Below, piece after piece: positions 60,310-64,000 of a DNA stretch of 64,000 nt (positions are counted from its first letter, which is position 1; the number at the start of each line of letters is the position of its first letter). Made by a program: the position numbers and the translations under genes. Origin of the DNA: Gottschalkiaceae bacterium SANA (GTDB lineage: Bacteria; Bacillota; Clostridia; Tissierellales; GPF-1); the NCBI GenBank assembly GCA_036323355.1, contig AP028876.1, positions 372,001-436,000 on the forward strand, given 5' to 3'. Under the pieces are notes generated by a model that worked only from the letters and a program-made list of their open reading frames with translations, searched no databases and was not told the DNA's origin.

Positions 60310-60516
60310 TATGCTACTCCTTTAATCGGTTTATTTTCTATTATATAAGAAAAAACAAAGTTTTCAAAGAACACAAACAGAATATCAACAGAAAAATTAT
60401 ACATGACTATTTTCCTTGCGTTGACCCCATTGAATGGGGAGGGCTTTGTCATTATTTACGAATAGTGATTTTTCTGTTAGAATGCATGTATTACGATGAA
60501 TTTTGGAGGAAAACAA

Positions 60517-60915
60517 ATGAATGATGAACTATTGCAATTAAAAGTTGCAGTAATTGATAATATTGCGGCAATAACATCAGGGGTTATAGAAGCTACTCAG
60601 GAAAAAGAACTTTCGGAACGAATGAAAATGCTTGCTGATGCGATCTTACAAGCGACGGACGAAGATTTGTACGAGTTTATTCTTAAGGAGGAAGAAAAAG
60701 AGGAATTTGGGCAATTTATAGAATCATTATCTCAATACTGGATAGAGATTGAAGCGAAGCCTGAAATAGAAGAGAAGATGTTTGGATTAATGATTTCTAT
60801 CATCGCACACGCCGATACAATGGAATATCATTTAGAAAGTAAATCGTTAGCCGGTACGAACCTGGCTGGAGAATTATTTAATATTGCGCAAAAGAAAATG
60901 CCGGCGAAAAGTTAA
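60517..60915 (+). CDS. Hypothetical soluble protein, 132 aa
   Basis: An acidic, all-helical product (KVAVIDNIAAITSGVIEATQ, YEFILKEEEKEEFGQFIESL, EEKMFGLMISIIAHADTMEY). GGAGG fixes ATG 60517; the upstream ATG at 60496 has no ribosome site. I recognise no family. It is a single gene, divergent from the basic membrane protein at 59914, about 200 bp away. Confidence 0.6.
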   Translation: MNDELLQLKVAVIDNIAAITSGVIEATQEKELSERMKMLADAILQATDEDLYEFILKEEEKEEFGQFIESLSQYWIEIEAKPEIEEKMFGLMISIIAHADTMEYHLESKSLAGTNLAGELFNIAQKKMPAKS

Positions 60916-61056
60916 TTTCGCTGGCATTAATTTTAGTATCATTTTCTCTTTGAGAACTTATTGGTAAAAGTGCTTTTATCTTTCTATTGTTGTTTGCTTA
61001 CTTGTTGTTAGGAATAGAAGAGTAGAAGGGTATTCGAGCTGGGAATTAACTGCATG

Positions 61057-61098
61057 AAAAAAGCCAGGGACCTGATTTCTTCAAGCCCCCGACCTTTT
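61057..61098 (-). terminator. Terminator downstream of tRNA-Pro
   Basis: On the minus strand AAAGGTCGGGGGCTTGA pairs with TCAGGTCCCTGGCTTT through Watson-Crick and several G-U pairs, then runs into T. On the plus strand the G-U pairs become mismatches, so it works only for the tRNA transcript. Confidence 0.65.
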
Positions 61099-61108
61099 AT
61101 AGTAGTGC

Positions 61109-61185
<77 letters not shown>

Positions 61186-61384
61186 ATGTATATTAATTTT
61201 ATGGTAAACCTTTATGGAGAATTTTTCAAGTATTTATGGAAAATTCTCCTATTCATAATGAGAAAAATAGTGTGGAGAAGATAATTGATCTGTATAAATA
61301 TACGTAAAAAATGATAATTCCGAATTTCGCTATTGAATTTCTTTGATTTCTGCTAGAATGGAGAAAAGCATGTGGAGGTTGGAA

Positions 61385-62275
61385 ATGAAAACAAGGGATT
61401 TACTCGCGCTGACAGGGCTAGCTGCCTTGTGGGGTGCGTCTTTTTTATTTATGCGTGTCTCAACACCATATTTGGGACCATTTGTAACAATATGGGTACG
61501 CGTAACGGTTGCTGCTTTGGTCTTATGGATTGGATTTTTGGTAAAAAAGAAGAAAATGAATTTGAAAGGCGCTTGGGGGAAGATGTTGATTGTTGGGGCG
61601 ATCAATGCAGCGATTCCCTTTACCTTGATTTCAGCTGCAACATTGACGCTGCCAGCATCAACGGCATCGGTAATCAATGCGACAACACCCTTATTTGCTG
61701 CGATTATGGCATGGTTGGTTCTTGGAGAGCCATTGAAATGGAATCACTTTTTGGCATTTGTCTTTGGTGTTGGTGGTGTTGTTGCGCTTTTGGGCTGGAG
61801 TCCATTGCCTTTTACGCATGAGGTGGTATTGGCAGCCATGATGTCATTGGGGGCTTCCGCTTGTTATGGAATTGGGGGAGTCTATGTTAAGAAAAAGCTG
61901 ATGGGATTTGATGGAGAAGTTTTATCGTTTGGGCAACAAGCAGGGGCGGCAATTGTGTTATTCCCCATGATCTTTATTCAGCCGCCATCAACCTGGAGTG
62001 TGCCGGTTGGGGTTTGGTTGGCGGTTGTTGCTTTGGGTGTGTTCTGTACAGCACTGGCCTATTTAATTTATTTTTCATTGATTCGACGTATTGGACCAAC
62101 AAAAACCTTATCGGTAACCTTTATGGTTCCTTTCTTCGGTGTGCTGTGGGGTGCAATTTTCTTACACGAAGCCTTATCGGTTGGCACTTTTCTTGGATTT
62201 GGTCTAATTTTTGTCAGTTTGATGCTGCTTTCTGAAGGTCAAGCATTGGGTTTGAAACGAAAGACTCGATCATGA
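61385..62275 (+). CDS. EamA-family DMT-superfamily transporter (paralogue of the 58.9-kb gene)
   Basis: The protein has 296 residues and ten helices. LALTGLAALWGASFLFMRVS, TPYLGPFVTIWVRV, SLGASACYGIGGVYVKKKLM and LGVFCTALAYLIYFSLIRRI align with the other copy almost residue for residue. GGAGG precedes ATG 61385; the longer frame to 61343 lacks a ribosome site. Its stop overlaps the start of the kinase-like gene (ATGA), so the two are co-translated. An exporter and a small-molecule kinase together suggest handling of one toxic or signalling metabolite, substrate unknown. Confidence 0.88.
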   Translation: MKTRDLLALTGLAALWGASFLFMRVSTPYLGPFVTIWVRVTVAALVLWIGFLVKKKKMNLKGAWGKMLIVGAINAAIPFTLISAATLTLPASTASVINATTPLFAAIMAWLVLGEPLKWNHFLAFVFGVGGVVALLGWSPLPFTHEVVLAAMMSLGASACYGIGGVYVKKKLMGFDGEVLSFGQQAGAAIVLFPMIFIQPPSTWSVPVGVWLAVVALGVFCTALAYLIYFSLIRRIGPTKTLSVTFMVPFFGVLWGAIFLHEALSVGTFLGFGLIFVSLMLLSEGQALGLKRKTRS

Positions 62276-63201
62276 ATCGGGTAGAAAATTGGGTTGAAAT
62301 TGAAGAGGATGAAGTGGAAAAAATCCTTTCAAATATAGATGTCGAATGGAAAGTTCTCTCCATGGAGATTTGTTTGAATGGAAGGCGAACCACCAATTAT
62401 AAAATTGAAACGGGCAAGGGGAGCGTTCTTATGCGGCTCTATCCCATGAACGCAGACGTTTCTCAAAAGGAAATAGCAATTTATCAGCGCCTTGTTGGAC
62501 GACTGCCTGTTCCAAAGGTTTATCAGTCTGGCTTGATTGAACAAGGAAATTCATATATCGTGATGGAATATCTAGAGGGTGTTTTACTATCATCTATGTT
62601 GAAGTACCAAGAATCGTGTACGGATTCACTTTTTGAACAGCTTGGTGAAATTTTGGCAATCATTCATCAAAAGTCCTTTGAGAAGGAAGGTGCTTTGAAT
62701 GAAAAATTGGAAATTGAGGCTGGATTGCCACCAATTTTAGATTGGTACTTATACTTTTTGAATGGAATTCCAGGTAAGAAATTGGGCTATGAGTGGAAAC
62801 GAGAAATTAAACAAATCATTGATATGAGTAGGGCAGATCTGGAGCGGATGACGGAAGAATTTGTTTTAGCCCACGGAGATTTTCGGCCAGCAAATTTGTT
62901 GGTATCGGATGATCACATAAGCGGAGTATTGGATTGGGAATTTGTATTGTCGGCGCCAAGATATTTTGATATCGGGCAATTGATCCGCGAGGATGACTTG
63001 ACGGAATCGGCGAAACAGGCTTTTTATCGGGGCTATAAGGAAGTTTCGAAGGACCGATTGCCTGAGGATTGGGAGCGTTTGGCTCGGTTGATGGACCTTG
63101 CTACAATGTTGTCGTTTTTGGATCGCTGTGAAGAAATGACGGCGTTAGATATAGAGATGGTTGAGCGAATCAAAGCCAATGCAATGTTTGTGAAAAGATA
63201 A
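62272..63201 (+). CDS. Aminoglycoside phosphotransferase-like (APH) kinase
   Basis: The protein has 309 residues of the APH/choline-kinase fold. ATP-binding region RRTTNYKIETGKGSVLMRLY, hinge IVMEYLEGVLLS, catalytic loop LAHGDFRPANLLV with Asp203 as base and Asn208, and metal-binding DWEF with Asp221. It phosphorylates a hydroxyl on a small molecule, not necessarily an aminoglycoside. It overlaps the upstream EamA gene by four bases and ends at a terminator. Confidence 0.85.
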   Translation: MNRVENWVEIEEDEVEKILSNIDVEWKVLSMEICLNGRRTTNYKIETGKGSVLMRLYPMNADVSQKEIAIYQRLVGRLPVPKVYQSGLIEQGNSYIVMEYLEGVLLSSMLKYQESCTDSLFEQLGEILAIIHQKSFEKEGALNEKLEIEAGLPPILDWYLYFLNGIPGKKLGYEWKREIKQIIDMSRADLERMTEEFVLAHGDFRPANLLVSDDHISGVLDWEFVLSAPRYFDIGQLIREDDLTESAKQAFYRGYKEVSKDRLPEDWERLARLMDLATMLSFLDRCEEMTALDIEMVERIKANAMFVKR

Positions 63202-63223
63202 GCGAGGGTAACCTCGCTTTTTT
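63201..63223 (+). terminator. Terminator after the APH-like gene
   Basis: AGCGAGG pairs with CCTCGCT across a 4-base loop, followed by T, starting at the stop codon itself. Confidence 0.8.
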
Positions 63224-63275
63224 AGTTGTTTTTGCAACTAAATCATGGTACAATTCGGATAGTTGCAAAAGCAAC
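63224..63275 (+). promoter_or_regulatory. Promoter and operators of the MarR-MATE operon
   Basis: TTGTTT (63226-63231) and TACAAT (63249-63254), 17 bases apart, form a good promoter. It is bracketed by two inverted repeats that share half-sites, AGTTGTTTTTGCAACT-like at 63224-63239 and GTTGCAAAAGCAAC at 63262-63275. Probably autoregulatory MarR sites. Confidence 0.6.
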
Positions 63276-63290
63276 GAATTGGAGGTTGTC

Positions 63291-63737
63291 ATGACACATT
63301 ACCAATATGGACGGTATATCTCTGGTGTGTATCGGTCTTTTCAGAAGTTTTTGAAGATACGATTGATGGATGTAGATTTGCGTCCTTTGGAGTTTCGGGT
63401 TTTGTTGATACTCGTACATAGGGATGGTGCAAGCCAAGAAGAGATCGCAGAAGGGTTGACGATTGATAAAAGTGTGATTGCCAGGGTGGTAAAGAGTTTA
63501 ATAGAGAATGACTATATCGTTCGAAAAGTAAATGAAGAAGACCGACGTGCGTATTGCTTGTTTCGGACGTCAAAAGCAATTGCATTTGATGAAATTATGA
63601 TGGCAATTTTAGAAGAATGGGAAGAAATTATTCTAGAAAAAGTGCCCGAGGAAGAACGGGATCGTTTTTCTGAATTAATGAAAGATGTATTTGCACATAC
63701 CAAACTGACAGTAAAAAAGATACAGCAGGAGGATTAA
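63291..63737 (+). CDS. MarR-family transcriptional regulator
   Basis: The protein has 148 residues. Winged helix: PLEFRVLLILVHRDGASQEE, IAEGLTIDKSVIARVVKSLI (recognition helix), then the wing ENDYIVRKVNEEDRRAYCLF. GGAGG fixes ATG 63291. The MATE gene starts two bases after the stop, so this is the usual repressor-pump pair, and inverted repeats flank the promoter in front. Confidence 0.92.
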   Translation: MTHYQYGRYISGVYRSFQKFLKIRLMDVDLRPLEFRVLLILVHRDGASQEEIAEGLTIDKSVIARVVKSLIENDYIVRKVNEEDRRAYCLFRTSKAIAFDEIMMAILEEWEEIILEKVPEEERDRFSELMKDVFAHTKLTVKKIQQED

Positions 63738-63738
63738 A

Positions 63739-64000
63739 ATGGATCAAAAAGAAAATAAAATGGGCACGGTGCCCATTCCTAAGTTATTGTTTCAAATGGC
63801 ATTGCCAGCAATTATCGCTATGATGGTGCAGGCTCTCTATAATATAGTAGACAGTATTTTTGTATCACGATTGGGAGAAGAGGCGTTAACTGCATTGTCT
63901 TTGGCCTTTCCCATTCAATTGATTATCATTGCTTTTTTTGTGGGGTTGGGTATCGGAATCAATTCGTTGGTTTCTCGAAAGCTTGGAGCAAAGGATGTCG
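63739..64000 (+). CDS. MATE-family efflux transporter (partial, runs off the window)
   Basis: The first 87 codons are visible. MGTVPIPKLLFQMALPAIIA and MMVQALYNIVDSIFVSRLGE, then ALSLAFPIQLIIIAFFVGLG and INSLVSRKLGA, are the first helices of MATE multidrug/Na+ antiporters of the DinF/NorM type found in Clostridia. AGGAGG precedes the ATG. It is co-transcribed with the MarR regulator, which probably represses it. Confidence 0.9.
   Translation, partial: MDQKENKMGTVPIPKLLFQMALPAIIAMMVQALYNIVDSIFVSRLGEEALTALSLAFPIQLIIIAFFVGLGIGINSLVSRKLGAKDV

Overview
The window looks like a chromosomal segment of a low-GC, Gram-positive anaerobe of the Clostridia. Shine-Dalgarno sequences are strong, GTG and TTG starts are frequent, and hairpin/poly-T terminators are common. 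The gene content is that of an amino-acid-fermenting bacterium: a biotin-dependent Na+-pumping decarboxylase, glutamate dehydrogenase, diaminopropionate ammonia-lyase, Na+-coupled transporters, and many c-di-GMP and two-component signalling genes. The species is not identifiable from the sequence alone.

Layout. 1-6 kb: the end of a sugar ABC permease and a FrlB-like deglycase (tail of an Amadori-product operon), a YczE-like membrane protein, then an Lrp regulator divergent from a four-gene oxaloacetate-decarboxylase-type operon. 6-19.5 kb: an AT-rich accessory island full of broken mobile elements (IS256, IS66, two IS3-type elements, a group II intron tail, a possible IS21 end). They surround two DNA methyltransferases (EcoRI-type m6A and C5) and a separate three-gene operon that pairs a LAGLIDADG-like protein lacking its catalytic acids with a PD-(D/E)xK nuclease. 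19.6-26.6 kb: a PC4/YdbC-like protein, a CBS protein, then CheR, a hybrid histidine kinase and a REC-PAS-GGDEF-HD-GYP protein. 26.7-31.7 kb: an acetyltransferase and a YesMN-type two-component system divergent from an exported FMN/FAD reductase lipoprotein.

32-40 kb: a cluster that appears to be one regulon. Glutamate dehydrogenase and a DAACS symporter each carry copies of a 16-bp palindrome, and an RpiR/SIS regulator lies between them. Downstream of the symporter come an aminotransferase, a PiT phosphate permease, a DUF47/PhoU-like protein and a PEP mutase with all key catalytic residues. This is the best candidate for an undescribed phosphonate (phosphonopyruvate/phosphonoalanine) pathway. 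40-43.5 kb: a C26 peptidase and a UV-endonuclease/DUF2177/DUF523-DUF1722 operon. 43.9-48.6 kb: a substrate-binding lipoprotein, a sensor HD-GYP protein and a second REC-PAS-GGDEF-HD-GYP paralogue. 48.8-50.9 kb: an exported SLH-domain protein.

51-58.8 kb: a sigma-54 activator followed by a clear -24/-12 promoter and an operon for YgeY-type hydrolase, diaminopropionate ammonia-lyase (DpaL), an SNF-type Na+ symporter with a 47-aa companion peptide, and an M24 peptidase. This is probably a 2,3-diaminopropionate (or conjugate) catabolic system. 58.8-64 kb: two paralogous EamA transporters, two small hypothetical proteins, tRNA-Pro(GGG), an APH-type kinase, and a MarR regulator in front of a MATE efflux gene cut by the window end.
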